From an uncultured Aquimarina sp. (lineage in GTDB: Bacteria > Bacteroidota > Bacteroidia > Flavobacteriales > Flavobacteriaceae), in NCBI GenBank assembly GCA_937951135.1, contig CALFCI010000096.1, forward strand, positions 1-61,814: 61,814 nucleotides of DNA, in the 5' to 3' direction. Below the pieces are notes generated by a model. The model was not told the origin of the DNA. It worked only from the letters and a program-made list of their open reading frames with translations, and ran no database searches. Positions within the stretch are counted from its first letter, which is position 1. Each line of letters starts with the position of its first letter. Below, in pieces: positions 10,716-19,505 of this stretch. The position numbers and the translations under genes were made by a program.

Positions 10716-10796
10716 TTTTGGAGGCTTGCCTCGCAATGTGAAAAATAGTTGTCCGCGGGACGCCTCGTGGGCTTTCCCCGATGTGGCCAACTACTA
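10716..10796 (-). ncRNA. candidate structured RNA between the porin gene and nirB
   Basis: A GC-rich island in AT-rich sequence that can fold into nested stems. P1 pairs 10746-10751 with 10788-10793 (TAGTTG/CAACTA). P2 pairs 10756-10760 with 10775-10780. P3 pairs 10762-10764 with 10770-10772. A separate small GAGG/CCTC hairpin lies at 10721-10732. A palindromic terminator follows about 50 bases further on. The minus strand is preferred because the downstream hairpin would close a transcript of about 135 bases. I cannot assign a family; the Flavo-1 motif is one candidate. A 74-codon ORF overlaps it but looks non-coding. Confidence 0.45.
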
Positions 10797-10867
10797 ATGA
10801 ATGAATTAATGGTTTAGAACTTTAGCTATTGGTATTCATATAAGGCTATGTTCGTGTTTTTTATTTC

Positions 10868-12175
10868 TTATAAAGCAGCCTTTGGTGTAGGACTCCATTT
10901 TAAGAAGTTTGGTTTTACGACAAGCATTGCCCATCCCCAATTTTGTAGACCACTTTCAGAGCCACTTGGTAATCGTGTTGCTAAAAAATCATCACTAGCA
11001 AACAATTGAGAGTATCCGATTTTTAAGGTTGCATACGGTAATATTTTATGAGAGTATACAATATCGATTTCAGTTCCAAAATAATCATCTACTCCGTCTA
11101 TACTTTGTGCTGCAGAAAAATAGTGTGCCTTAGCGAGTAACTTTGATTTTGCACCAGTTTTGATTACTGCCTTAGCATAAATATCATTTAAACCTACATT
11201 GTTGGCGTGATTACCTACGTAGAAATAATCCATATACCCATTAAACTTATGATTAGTTCCAAAAATAGGGAAGAAGGATTCAATTTTACCATCCGATCCA
11301 CCGTTGTCATCACCACTCAACGTTTCGATTCCAAGACCAAATAAAGTTTTACCGGGTTTATAGGTTACTTCTAAAGAAGCATTATAGGCTCCTAAATCTA
11401 CGTCTTCAGCAAACTCACCTGTTTGTCCATAAATATGAGAGACGAATTTAAGTCCTTTAGTAGGTTTGAATTCTAAATGGGTACCAAATGTTTGTCTGTT
11501 TACAGTACCTTCAATTGGATCTTGACCGTCTAATTCTTGATATGAATTGTTGATGAATAAGAAACTAGCAGAAAGTGTACTCCAGTCTTTATGCAACCAA
11601 GCATAAGCCATACTCTTATAATCAAAAACGGCTCTTGCATTTCCTTCATTATTAGGATCAAATAGTGTTCCTATCCGACCAGGTCCATTTTGATTAAAAG
11701 AAAACCCAGCATCAAACTTAAATCCTTCTTTTGCATATTTTAATAAAATAGCGTCATGAAACCTTCCTTGCATTGCCCAATCTAAGCCACCTAATACTCT
11801 TTGGTCATCATAGACTAGCGCCTGTCTACCTAATTTTGTAGACCAGCCTTTACCAAATTTAAGGTCGACCCATGCCTCGGCTAATGACAAACTATTATTG
11901 TTGTCTCCAGCGGCAATTTGAGGTGTGTCTCCCCAAACACTTACATCTTGAAAACTTACATGTGCTGCAAATTTTTCAGCGGTGTATCCAAATTTTAATC
12001 TAGAACGTTGCTGAATGAATACTCCAGCATCACTTCCGCCTGGGATTGGATTTCCAAAACCATGTAGATATTCTGCTCTAGCTCTAATGTCTGCATCAAT
12101 ACTTAACTCTTGTGCTTTCCCTTCAAATACCAGTACTAGTAAAAGTAATATGGTAAGTTTTAATTTGTTTTTCAT
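10868..12175 (-). CDS. outer-membrane porin, alginate-export-like beta-barrel
   Basis: A 435-residue outer-membrane protein with a signal peptide (hydrophobic 7-17, cleavage probably after GKAQ at about 22) and alternating aromatic beta-strand segments resembling the alginate_exp porin family. Despite the family name, a role in alginate export is not implied. The gene sits between nirB and the NarL-like regulator and has the same double palindromic operator as the nitrate transporter genes, so it is a good candidate for the outer-membrane channel for nitrate or nitrite (inference). Confidence 0.8.
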   Translation of the reverse strand: MKNKLKLTILLLLVLVFEGKAQELSIDADIRARAEYLHGFGNPIPGGSDAGVFIQQRSRLKFGYTAEKFAAHVSFQDVSVWGDTPQIAAGDNNNSLSLAEAWVDLKFGKGWSTKLGRQALVYDDQRVLGGLDWAMQGRFHDAILLKYAKEGFKFDAGFSFNQNGPGRIGTLFDPNNEGNARAVFDYKSMAYAWLHKDWSTLSASFLFINNSYQELDGQDPIEGTVNRQTFGTHLEFKPTKGLKFVSHIYGQTGEFAEDVDLGAYNASLEVTYKPGKTLFGLGIETLSGDDNGGSDGKIESFFPIFGTNHKFNGYMDYFYVGNHANNVGLNDIYAKAVIKTGAKSKLLAKAHYFSAAQSIDGVDDYFGTEIDIVYSHKILPYATLKIGYSQLFASDDFLATRLPSGSESGLQNWGWAMLVVKPNFLKWSPTPKAAL

Positions 12176-12251
12176 AGGATTTAATTTTGTTTTGAAAACG
12201 AATCAGATTATGATGTCGCTTTTGTAATTTCTTTAGCTATGTTCTATTAGC

Positions 12252-12300
12252 GCATTGAAAATACTTAATTTGTGAGTACAAATCTAAGTATTAATACTTA
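12252..12300 (-). promoter_or_regulatory. porin promoter with two nitrate-regulon sites
   Basis: Site 1 is the perfect 16-bp palindrome TAAGTATTAATACTTA at 12285-12300. On the minus strand its final TA starts the -7 box TAGATTTG (12286-12279). Site 2 (12252-12267) keeps one perfect half-site, TAAGTA, and lies 33 bp downstream centre to centre. The leader is about 95 bases. Confidence 0.75.
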
Positions 12301-12626
12301 ATTTATATCTTATTTTTATATAAAAATTAGGCTGCTAAATTTTATAATCTTTAAAATTTCGCCCTTCTTATTGAAGGATTCGCGATACGGTATACGGAAT
12401 GATTGTATGCGATATAGTTAGGTAGCTATAAAGTTAATAATTTGATTTGTGGTTTAGGAGTTTACGATGTTAAATTAAGGTTATGAGATGCATCGAGAAC
12501 AACTATTTTTTGTCATGTACTTAGCTTATAAATAATAAAAAACACACCTTATTTTTATTTATAAATTATTGTTTTGAAATATTTATATCTTTGAGGAGAT
12601 ATTAATAGAATTTAATTCGGGCAGAC
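12301..12626. other. intergenic region upstream of the NarL-like gene
   Basis: No gene is seen. A dispersed-repeat copy lies at about 12480-12535 (see repeat entry). A -7-like TATCTTTG is at 12586-12593, about 34 bases before the regulator start, without a palindrome, so the regulator gene itself seems not to carry the shared operator. Confidence 0.45.
12480..12535. repeat. composite dispersed repeat, partial copy C
   Basis: It shares CGAGAACAACTATTTTTTGT and CATGTACTTAGCTTAT with the copies at 49340 and 50531, but lacks the CCTAGTAGG part. Confidence 0.65.
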
Positions 12627-13331
12627 ATGACTAAAATAATTCTTGTAGATGACCATTTTCTGGTTAGAGATGGTATTCGAGCTCTCTTAGAAGAAGAGCA
12701 TGAATATGAGGTGATTGGTGAAGCATCCAACGGGAAAGAGGGTGTTGCTTTAGTGCAATCATTGCAGCCAGATATTGTAATAAGTGATATTCGAATGCCC
12801 GAAATGTCAGGTATACAAATGGTAGAAGCATTATCATCATTACAACTTTCTGTAAAAACAATTATGCTATCCATGCATGATTCTGATGAGTATATATTAC
12901 AATCGATTACTGTAGGAGCAGATGGATACTTGTTGAAAGGTGCAAGTAAAGAAGAGTTTTTGAAGGCATTGTCTACTGTAAGCAAAGGCGAAAAATATTT
13001 TAGTGGTGACGTATCTACAACCTTAATTAATAAATTACTTACTGCCAATTCAACAAATCCTTCTGTTTCAACAGAACTAGTAGAATCTCTTATAGATACT
13101 ACAGATGATAAAGACGTAGAATTTGGTCAAGAAATGTCTTTTGAACTTACAAAAAGAGAGAAGCAAATACTTCAATTGGCGGTCTCTGGTAAAACCAATA
13201 AAGAGATTGCTTCAGAATTGAATATAAGTAAGAGAACTATAGAAGTACATCGATTTAATTTGATGAAAAAAATGGGGGTCAAAAATGTCTTAGAACTCAG
13301 TAATAAAGCTAGACGATATGGCTTAATTTAA
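12627..13331 (+). CDS. NarL/FixJ-family response regulator
   Basis: A 234-residue two-component regulator. The receiver domain has the acidic pair Asp8-Asp9, phospho-acceptor Asp54 in SDIRMP and Lys104. A LuxR/NarL-type HTH follows (about 172-230), with TNKEIASELNISKRTIEVHR as the recognition region. It is the only response regulator in the island and the likely partner of the NarX-like kinase at 4184, although the genes are 6.6 kb apart. It is a candidate to bind the TAAGTA-N4-TACTTA sites, whose half TACTTAT fits the enterobacterial NarL heptamer TACYYMT, but in reversed orientation. Confidence 0.93.
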   Translation: MTKIILVDDHFLVRDGIRALLEEEHEYEVIGEASNGKEGVALVQSLQPDIVISDIRMPEMSGIQMVEALSSLQLSVKTIMLSMHDSDEYILQSITVGADGYLLKGASKEEFLKALSTVSKGEKYFSGDVSTTLINKLLTANSTNPSVSTELVESLIDTTDDKDVEFGQEMSFELTKREKQILQLAVSGKTNKEIASELNISKRTIEVHRFNLMKKMGVKNVLELSNKARRYGLI

Positions 13332-13333
13332 GA

Positions 13334-13384
13334 ACTTGTCGAAGTTTTAAAATTAATTAGTGTTTTAAATAGTCTTCGACAAGT
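13334..13384. terminator. hairpin after the NarL-like gene
   Basis: An 11-bp perfect inverted repeat (ACTTGTCGAAG at 13334-13344, complement at 13374-13384) with a 29-base loop, between convergent genes. There is no long T-run, so termination is likely but not certain. Confidence 0.5.
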
Positions 13385-13447
13385 CTCTATTGTCGTAAGG
13401 GTTCTTTGTGCCTTAGTTTAATGTAGAAAATACTTATTTTATCAATT

Positions 13448-14278
13448 TTATTTCTCAGCAATGATTTCATATTGCCCAGTGATAGTATTGAAATTTTTAG
13501 TCAATTCGTTGGTAATACTATATACCTCTTCTAGTGGAAACTTTAAATTGAAAAAATCTTTTGGTTTTCCTTGAAATTTATCCCATTTGTACATGATAAT
13601 ACCTAATTCTTCTTCGATACTCGAGCTGTTATAGCCAGAAATGAGTAATTCGTCAATTACTCCTGTAAACTCCTCAAAAACAGATTTAAGGATCGTTTTA
13701 AATTTACCTTTTTGTGAGGGAAAAAGATAAGAAGCAGTATAGTATAAGCAAAGTCTTTGAGATAACATTCGTTGCTTTCCAGAGGTGTTAATAATACTAA
13801 CTAAATCTTGATTTTTACTTCTAAAAAATTGATTGTTGTAATTAGAATTTTTTTCTATTTTGACGACTAAAGTATGGCAGGCCTTTAAGAGAGGCGTATT
13901 AAGCGTAACAATTTCTAAAGCATTTCCCTTGCTTGGAGTAGTTTGTAATACTATTTTGAATTGATCCCATAAATTCTCTACACTTCTTGCCGAAAGCTTT
14001 ATACTAGAATTGGGGGCATTTTCTTTTAAAATTTTTAAATGTTTTTCGAATATAAAAATACTAGAATTAAGCTCTTTTTTGATTTTAGGATCTTTTACTC
14101 CTTTAGCTATAAGGAGATATGCTTTACTCATTTTTTGAGATAACATGCGTTGTTTTCCAGAAATGTTAACCGCCTTACTATATGGAATTTTGCCATAAGT
14201 ACTCGATTGTGCGAAGGTCGAATGTCCTGAAAATAACAACAGTATAAAACAGGTATTAAGTATAAGTCTTAGGGTCAT
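13448..14278 (-). CDS. periplasmic protein with two PilJ/NarX-type P-box repeats
   Basis: A 276-residue secreted protein (signal peptide 1-23, ending TFAQ) built from two similar halves. Each half begins with the sensor P-box: NISGKQRMLSQKM (38-50) and NTSGKQRMLSQRL (164-176). These match the INISGRQRMLSQKL segment of the nearby sensor kinase. In NarX-type kinases this helix binds nitrate at a dimer interface. Here there is no membrane anchor after the signal and no kinase or methyl-accepting domain. It may be a soluble nitrate/nitrite-binding accessory for the kinase or transporter (inference). A nitrate-regulon palindrome lies upstream. Confidence 0.82.
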   Translation of the reverse strand: MTLRLILNTCFILLLFSGHSTFAQSSTYGKIPYSKAVNISGKQRMLSQKMSKAYLLIAKGVKDPKIKKELNSSIFIFEKHLKILKENAPNSSIKLSARSVENLWDQFKIVLQTTPSKGNALEIVTLNTPLLKACHTLVVKIEKNSNYNNQFFRSKNQDLVSIINTSGKQRMLSQRLCLYYTASYLFPSQKGKFKTILKSVFEEFTGVIDELLISGYNSSSIEEELGIIMYKWDKFQGKPKDFFNLKFPLEEVYSITNELTKNFNTITGQYEIIAEK

Positions 14279-14305
14279 AACGAATATTTTTTAGAGTTAA
14301 AAGCA

Positions 14306-14327
14306 TAAAACTAAGTAAAAATACTTA
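14306..14327 (-). promoter_or_regulatory. promoter with nitrate-regulon palindrome upstream of the P-box protein
   Basis: Both half-sites are perfect (TAAGTA-AAAA-TACTTA, 14312-14327). On the minus strand the site overlaps a -7-like TAGTTTTA (14313-14306), which differs from TAnnTTTG only in the last base. The start codon is 34 bases downstream. Confidence 0.65.
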
Positions 14328-14541
14328 AAAAAGCAGGTATTCTATTACTTTTTTAAGTATTGCTGATATCGTTACATTTCGCTCACTATTTAGTTTTTGT
14401 AAGAGTCATTACTATAGTATTTAGCAGTTAATAGTATACTAAAGGGGGTAACAAGCCTTTTTGTTTCTAAATTCTCATTTTAAAACCTTCTAATTATCTA
14501 TTCTTTAAATAAGTGGATGTAAAATCAATAAAAAAATAAAA

Positions 14542-14607
14542 ATAAGTACTAATACTTATTTTTAAATGAATAGCTAAGTATTTTTAATTGTAAAATATGT
14601 AATTTTG
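14542..14607 (+). promoter_or_regulatory. nrtA promoter region with nitrate-regulon sites
   Basis: Site 1 (14543-14558) is TAAGTACTAATACTTA with flanking bases extending the palindrome to 18 bp; it overlaps a -7-like TATTTTTA (14557-14564). Site 2 (14575-14590) has one perfect half and lies 32 bp downstream centre to centre. A perfect TAATTTTG box follows at 14600-14607. Either -7 box could be used. Confidence 0.7.
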
Positions 14608-14663
14608 TAGTGTTCTATTAGCATAAATTATTAAAACACACATATTATTAAAACATACATATT

Positions 14664-16037
14664 ATGAAAAAAATACATCTCAATATACTAATGATCATTC
14701 TTGCTTCGGTAGGTTTACTATCTTGTGGAGGAGAAAAGAAAAAAGAGGAGGCTGGAGAAACAGCGCCAGCGGTAACAACGCTAGAAATAGAAAAGCCACA
14801 ATTAACTTTTGGATTTATTAAGCTAACAGATATGGCGCCTTTAGCCATTGCAAAAGAAAAAGGTTTTTTTGAAGAAGAAGGGTTGTTTGTATCGGTAGAA
14901 GCACAGTCTAATTGGAAAAATATTTTAGACCGTGTGATTGATGGTCAATTAGATGGTTCGCACATGTTGGCAGGACAGCCCATTGCAGCAGGAGCAGGAT
15001 TTGGGAGACAAGCAGAATTGGTAACACCATATTCTATGGATCTAAATGGAAATGGGATTACAGTATCTAATGATGTTTGGGCAAAGATGAAACCAAATGT
15101 ACCTAAAGGTGCCGATGGAAAACCCATACATCCGATTTCTGCGGAAGCGTTAAAACCTGTAGTAGCAGGGTATAAGAAAGAAGGAAAAGCGTTTAAAATG
15201 GGAATGGTATTTCCAGTATCAACACATAACTATGAAATTAGATATTGGTTGGCTGCTGCAGGAATCAATCCGGGCATGTATACCAAAGAAAATATTCAAG
15301 GACAAGTAGACGCTGAAGTATTATTGTCAGTAACACCTCCGCCACAAATGCCAGCAACATTAGAAGCGGGTACTATTTTTGGATATTGCGTAGGAGAGCC
15401 ATGGAATCAGCAAGCCGTATTTAAAGGTATTGGTGTGCCAGTAACAACAAACTATGATATTTGGAAAAACAATCCAGAAAAAGTATTTGTACTGACTAAA
15501 AAATTCACAGAACAGTATCCAAATACGACTGTGGCCATTACTAAAGCATTAATTAGAGCTGGAAAATGGTTAGATGAACCCGGTAATAGAAAAGAAGCGG
15601 TAGAAATTTTATCGAAACCAGAATATGTTGGAGCACCAGTAAATGTACTGGCAAACTCAATGACAGGAACTTTTGAATTTGAGAAAGGGGATAAGAGAGA
15701 CATGCCAGATTTTAACGTATTCTATCGGTACAATGCAACATATCCATTCTACTCTGATGCGGTATGGTTCTTAACACAAATGCGTCGATGGGGGCAAATC
15801 CCAGAGTCAAAACCAGCAGATTGGTATGCAAGTAAGGCTAAAGAGGTATATAGACCTGATATCTGGAAAAAAGCAGCTGATTTATTGGTGGCAGAAGGTA
15901 AAATTCCTGCAACAGATATTCCTGAGACAGATGGTTTTAAACCTGCGACTTCAGAATTTATTGACGGTAATACATATGACGGTAAAGATCCTTTAGGATA
16001 TATCAATAGTTTTAAAATTGGTAATAAAGAAAAATAA
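14664..16037 (+). CDS. nrtA: nitrate ABC transporter substrate-binding lipoprotein
   Basis: A 457-residue NrtA/CmpA-type solute-binding protein. The lipobox LLSC places the lipidated Cys at residue 21, followed by a charged linker. The mature domain begins with [20 protein letters not shown] and contains the ligand-pocket region around [10 protein letters not shown]. It is the first gene of the nrtABCD operon. Nitrate or nitrite rather than bicarbonate is inferred from the neighbours. The gap to nrtB (168 bases) carries an elaborate hairpin structure. Confidence 0.92.
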   Translation: MKKIHLNILMIILASVGLLSCGGEKKKEEAGETAPAVTTLEIEKPQLTFGFIKLTDMAPLAIAKEKGFFEEEGLFVSVEAQSNWKNILDRVIDGQLDGSHMLAGQPIAAGAGFGRQAELVTPYSMDLNGNGITVSNDVWAKMKPNVPKGADGKPIHPISAEALKPVVAGYKKEGKAFKMGMVFPVSTHNYEIRYWLAAAGINPGMYTKENIQGQVDAEVLLSVTPPPQMPATLEAGTIFGYCVGEPWNQQAVFKGIGVPVTTNYDIWKNNPEKVFVLTKKFTEQYPNTTVAITKALIRAGKWLDEPGNRKEAVEILSKPEYVGAPVNVLANSMTGTFEFEKGDKRDMPDFNVFYRYNATYPFYSDAVWFLTQMRRWGQIPESKPADWYASKAKEVYRPDIWKKAADLLVAEGKIPATDIPETDGFKPATSEFIDGNTYDGKDPLGYINSFKIGNKEK

Positions 16038-16055
16038 ATCATTATAATAATTTTA

Positions 16056-16131
16056 GGGAGTGTTGAATGTTTTTCGACACCAGCATAGGAGGAGGGGTAC
16101 TCCTCCTCCATATGCTAAAAGAAAAGCTCCC
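16056..16131 (+). other. three-stem RNA structure between nrtA and nrtB
   Basis: Closing stem GGGAG/CTCCC (16056-16060, 16127-16131) surrounds two hairpins: GTGTTGA/TCGACAC (16060-16066, 16074-16080) and a 13-bp stem formed by 16082-16094 with 16103-16116 around GGAGGAG/CTCCTCC, with one bulged base. There is no T-run. It probably protects the nrtA message or limits read-through, allowing more binding protein than permease (inference). Confidence 0.6.
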
Positions 16132-16205
16132 AAAAATTTGTAAATAAAATACGAATACTTATCGAATTGTAATTCAATACGTTTCATTCCCTAAAAAAAA
16201 TAATT

Positions 16206-17291
16206 ATGAAAGATAAATCAATCCATCTTTTGAACTTTATAGGCTTAGGCTTTTTTGAGCCAGCAATACGCTTGGCAAGTGGAGAGGAAGTCAAGAAAAA
16301 TTTGACAGCGCTGATAAAGAAAGTAGTATTTCCTATAGTCTCAGTAGTATTATTTTTACTGTTCTGGCACTATGGCGCCACTGCACTATACAATATTGAA
16401 AAAAATTATAAAATAGAAACTGCTCGTACTGCTGGAGGAGAGGCGGCAGTGGAAACAGAACTAGCAAGAATAGTATCAGGAGAGAGCTCAATTAACTCCC
16501 TACCGTCTCCTGGTGCTGTAGTAGATGCATTTAAAGCTTTGATCGTAGATCATAAAGCAATTAGTGCAAAAAAGACAGCCTTTGAAGAGAAGACTGCTGT
16601 ACTAAATGCAAAAAGAGAAGCCAATGGTCAGGCAGCAATTACGTATACTGGCAGACCTTCCTTTGTAGATCAAATCATGACGAGTCTTAAAACAGTATTT
16701 GCGGGGTTTTTCTTAGCACTTTTTTTAGCAGTGCCCATAGGAATGGTCTTAGGGTTAAGTGAAACATTGCGCTCCTCATTCAATTGGCTAATACAAATTT
16801 TTAAACCGGTATCTCCTGTAGTTTGGTTTTTACTAGTGTATATGATTGTTAAGTCTTTAACACTTACCTATGATGGGGATGTATCTTTTATCATTTCGTT
16901 TATCGCGGTAGGATTATGTGCCATGTGGGCTACATTAGTGAATACCACATTGGGGGTAGCTTCTGTAGATCAAGATTTCATTAATGTTGCGAAAGTGCTA
17001 AACCTGAGTGTAGGACAAAAAGTATTTAAAATTGTATTGCCTTCAGCTTTTCCATTGATCTTTACAGGACTTCGAATCACGGTATCTGTAGCATGGATGG
17101 TATTGATCGCGATTGAATTATTATCACAAAGTCCTGGGTTAGGAACGTTTGTATGGGAAGAATTTCAAAATGGAGCAAATGATTCTAATGCTAAAATTAT
17201 AGCAGCAATGTTTGTCATTGGAGGAATTGGTTTTTTATTAGACAGATTAATGTTCTCTGTTCAGAAATTAATGACGTTTACAGAAGCATAA
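16206..17291 (+). CDS. nrtB: nitrate ABC transporter permease
   Basis: A 361-residue inner-membrane permease of the BPD_transp_1 type. One membrane segment near 37-55 is followed by an unusually long soluble insert (about 60-155, rich in Ala, Glu and Lys) before the five C-terminal helices. The EAA loop region near IKVLNLSVGQKVFKI and the C-terminal LSQSPGLGTFVWEEF are typical of NrtB/SsuC-like permeases. It is in an operon with the two ATPases (51 bases to nrtC). The periplasmic insert makes it longer than the usual 270-280 residues. Confidence 0.9.
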   Translation: MKDKSIHLLNFIGLGFFEPAIRLASGEEVKKNLTALIKKVVFPIVSVVLFLLFWHYGATALYNIEKNYKIETARTAGGEAAVETELARIVSGESSINSLPSPGAVVDAFKALIVDHKAISAKKTAFEEKTAVLNAKREANGQAAITYTGRPSFVDQIMTSLKTVFAGFFLALFLAVPIGMVLGLSETLRSSFNWLIQIFKPVSPVVWFLLVYMIVKSLTLTYDGDVSFIISFIAVGLCAMWATLVNTTLGVASVDQDFINVAKVLNLSVGQKVFKIVLPSAFPLIFTGLRITVSVAWMVLIAIELLSQSPGLGTFVWEEFQNGANDSNAKIIAAMFVIGGIGFLLDRLMFSVQKLMTFTEA

Positions 17292-17342
17292 TCTATATAA
17301 AAGATAAGATATTTCTTATAAATCTTTAAAAAAGAAAACAGT

Positions 17343-18209
17343 ATGGCAGCACATATAGAGTTCAAAAATGTATCAAAATCCTATGGTGTAGGTGATGATC
17401 GTGTAGCAGTATTAAAGAATATAAATCTTAGCATTGAAGAAGGAGAGTTTGTAGCGATTGTAGGTTTTTCAGGTAGTGGAAAAACAACCTTAATTAAATT
17501 AATAGCAGGTTTAGATTTTCCGGATGAAGGCGAGGTTTTGTATAAAGGAGAGCCAGTCACAGGACCTAGTCATGACCGTGGTGTAATTTTTCAAAACTAT
17601 TCGTTATTGCCGTGGCTCAATGTTAGAAATAATGTAGGAATGGCGGTGAAGGAAAAATTTAAAAAATGGACTAAAAAACAAATTGGAGAACGCGTAGAGC
17701 AGTATGTTGAAATGGTAAGTTTATCTCATGCGATTAATAAGTTACCAAAAGCTTTATCTGGGGGGATGCGTCAGCGTGTTTCCGTAACACGAGCATTATC
17801 AATGAGTCCAGATGTTATTCTAATGGATGAGCCATTGAGTGCATTAGATGCATTAACACGAGGAACACTCCAAGATGAGATTTTGAAAATATGGGGTAAG
17901 GATAAAAAAACAGCCTTGTTGATTACTAATGATGTTGATGAAGGGATTTTAATGGCAGATCGTATTATTCCTTTAAAACCAGGCCCTAAAGCAACATTAG
18001 GACCAGAGTATGTGATTAATTTGGAACGCCCTAGGGACAAAACAGCACTCAATAGTAATGAAGAGTTTAAGAAATTACGAAATGGTATCATGGAATATTT
18101 GATTCAGATCGGGGAAGAACGTGCCTCAAAAAAAGCGGATACATATACCTTACCATCAATAAAACCTATAATCAAACCATCACCTTTTAGAAGATCGAAG
18201 GCCAGTTAA
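17343..18209 (+). CDS. nrtC: nitrate ABC transporter ATPase 1
   Basis: A 288-residue ABC ATPase: Walker A GFSGSGKTT (41-49), Q-loop Gln84, signature LSGGMRQ (138-144) and Walker B VILMDEP (158-164). It lacks the NrtA-like regulatory domain fused to cyanobacterial NrtC. It has a basic C-terminal tail of about 35 residues not found in the core fold. Together with the next gene it would form a heterodimeric ATPase. Confidence 0.92.
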   Translation: MAAHIEFKNVSKSYGVGDDRVAVLKNINLSIEEGEFVAIVGFSGSGKTTLIKLIAGLDFPDEGEVLYKGEPVTGPSHDRGVIFQNYSLLPWLNVRNNVGMAVKEKFKKWTKKQIGERVEQYVEMVSLSHAINKLPKALSGGMRQRVSVTRALSMSPDVILMDEPLSALDALTRGTLQDEILKIWGKDKKTALLITNDVDEGILMADRIIPLKPGPKATLGPEYVINLERPRDKTALNSNEEFKKLRNGIMEYLIQIGEERASKKADTYTLPSIKPIIKPSPFRRSKAS

Positions 18210-18219
18210 AGACAAGTAT

Positions 18220-19041
18220 ATGGAAGTAGTGGATAAAAATATAGTAAGAAGATCAGATAATGGGTTGTTTGAAGATAAATATATGCTTGACATTTCTCAA
18301 GTCACTAAAATATACCCAACACCAAAAGGCGATTATGTGGTGTTAGATGATCTGGATTTAAAAGTGAAGCATGAAGAGTTTATTTCGATTATAGGACATT
18401 CAGGATGTGGTAAATCCACATTGCTAACTATGATTGCAGGATTGAATCCAATTTCTAAAGGAACAATAGTAGCCAACAATAAAACGGTAATAGGGCCTGG
18501 ACCCGATAGGGGAGTGATTTTTCAATCCCCAAGTTTATTGCCTTGGATGACAGCATACGAAAATGTAATGTTGGGGGTAAAGCAAGTGTTTGCACATGGA
18601 ACCAAAAAAGACAGAGAGGATATTGTAAAGTACTATTTGGCTAAAGTAGGATTAGAAGATGCGATGTATAAAAAAGCGAAAGACTTATCACAAGGAATGC
18701 AACAGCGTGTAGGAATTGCAAGAGCATTTGCTTTAAAACCTAAGGTGTTATTATTAGATGAACCTTTTGGAATGTTAGATTCTTTAACCAGAGGAGAATT
18801 ACAGGATGTATTGATCGAAGTTTGGAATCAAGAAAAGATTACAGCAATTATGATTACGCATGATGTAGATGAATCTATTTTTCTAGCAGATAGAGTGATT
18901 ATGATGACTAGTGGTCCTAAAGCAAAAGTTGGTGATGTTTTGCAGATTGATTTTGAACGACCTCGTTTGAGAAAAGACGTATTGGAACATCCCGATTATT
19001 ATAAATATAGAGAACATTTAATCAACTTTTTAGAACATTAA
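18220..19041 (+). CDS. nrtD: nitrate ABC transporter ATPase 2
   Basis: A 273-residue ABC ATPase with Walker A GHSGCGKST (59-67), signature LSQGM (156-160; Gln in place of the first Gly) and Walker B VLLLDEP (176-182). It begins 10 bases after nrtC. A 20-residue N-terminal extension precedes the core. The pair of different ATPases is characteristic of NrtCD. Confidence 0.92.
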   Translation: MEVVDKNIVRRSDNGLFEDKYMLDISQVTKIYPTPKGDYVVLDDLDLKVKHEEFISIIGHSGCGKSTLLTMIAGLNPISKGTIVANNKTVIGPGPDRGVIFQSPSLLPWMTAYENVMLGVKQVFAHGTKKDREDIVKYYLAKVGLEDAMYKKAKDLSQGMQQRVGIARAFALKPKVLLLDEPFGMLDSLTRGELQDVLIEVWNQEKITAIMITHDVDESIFLADRVIMMTSGPKAKVGDVLQIDFERPRLRKDVLEHPDYYKYREHLINFLEH

Positions 19042-19092
19042 ATATTTACCCAAACTGTCATTTAGTTATGAATTTATTTTAAATTATTAGCC

Positions 19093-19407
19093 ATGGAAAT
19101 TAAAGATATCATTAGAAAATCAATTGCAGAATATTTAGCTGTAGAAGTACATAAAGATTCGGAGATTTTGGATTTAGGAGCTAAAATTGAAATTGTAGAG
19201 AAAAGAATTTTAAAAAAAATAAAGTTACAAACGGTTCCTAAAGATCCAGCTCCTAAATCGTATCAATACGAGATGCTTTTTAAAAGCAATCCTAATGATA
19301 CAATAAAACTTGATGGTTGGATTCCTATAGAGACAAGTACTATTGAAAAAACGGATAGAATTCCGGAATATATTGAAACAGGTTTACTTCGAGAAATAGG
19401 CACATAG
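19093..19407 (+). CDS. small protein of unknown function at the end of the nrt operon
   Basis: A 104-residue cytosolic protein, rich in Lys, Ile and Glu, without signal or membrane segment. I do not recognise a family. It lies 51 bases after nrtD on the same strand, before a very long hairpin, and is probably the last gene of the operon. Base composition resembles its neighbours. A role in nitrate uptake or its control is only suggested by position. Confidence 0.65.
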   Translation: MEIKDIIRKSIAEYLAVEVHKDSEILDLGAKIEIVEKRILKKIKLQTVPKDPAPKSYQYEMLFKSNPNDTIKLDGWIPIETSTIEKTDRIPEYIETGLLREIGT

Positions 19408-19505
19408 TTTATATTGAAAATTAGTGTATTAATTTGTTGAGTATACTATGCTAATGGTATTCCATTAAAGGTTTTTATTTAGTTGTAAATACCAGTAATA
19501 AATCT

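Noticed and set aside
10566-10790. 74-codon ORF on the minus strand upstream of nirB
   Set aside because: It spans the GC-rich hairpin region, the palindromic terminator and the nirB operator, and its composition is unlike a protein; the DNA is better explained as a structured RNA plus regulatory sites.
12602-13048. 148-codon ORF antisense to the NarL-like regulator
   Set aside because: It is the shadow of a clear receiver domain and is rich in Ser and Ile without family features.
16141-16180. Nitrate-regulon operator before nrtB
   Set aside because: Only one half-site (TACTTA) is present and no -7 box follows it; nrtB is probably transcribed from the nrtA promoter.
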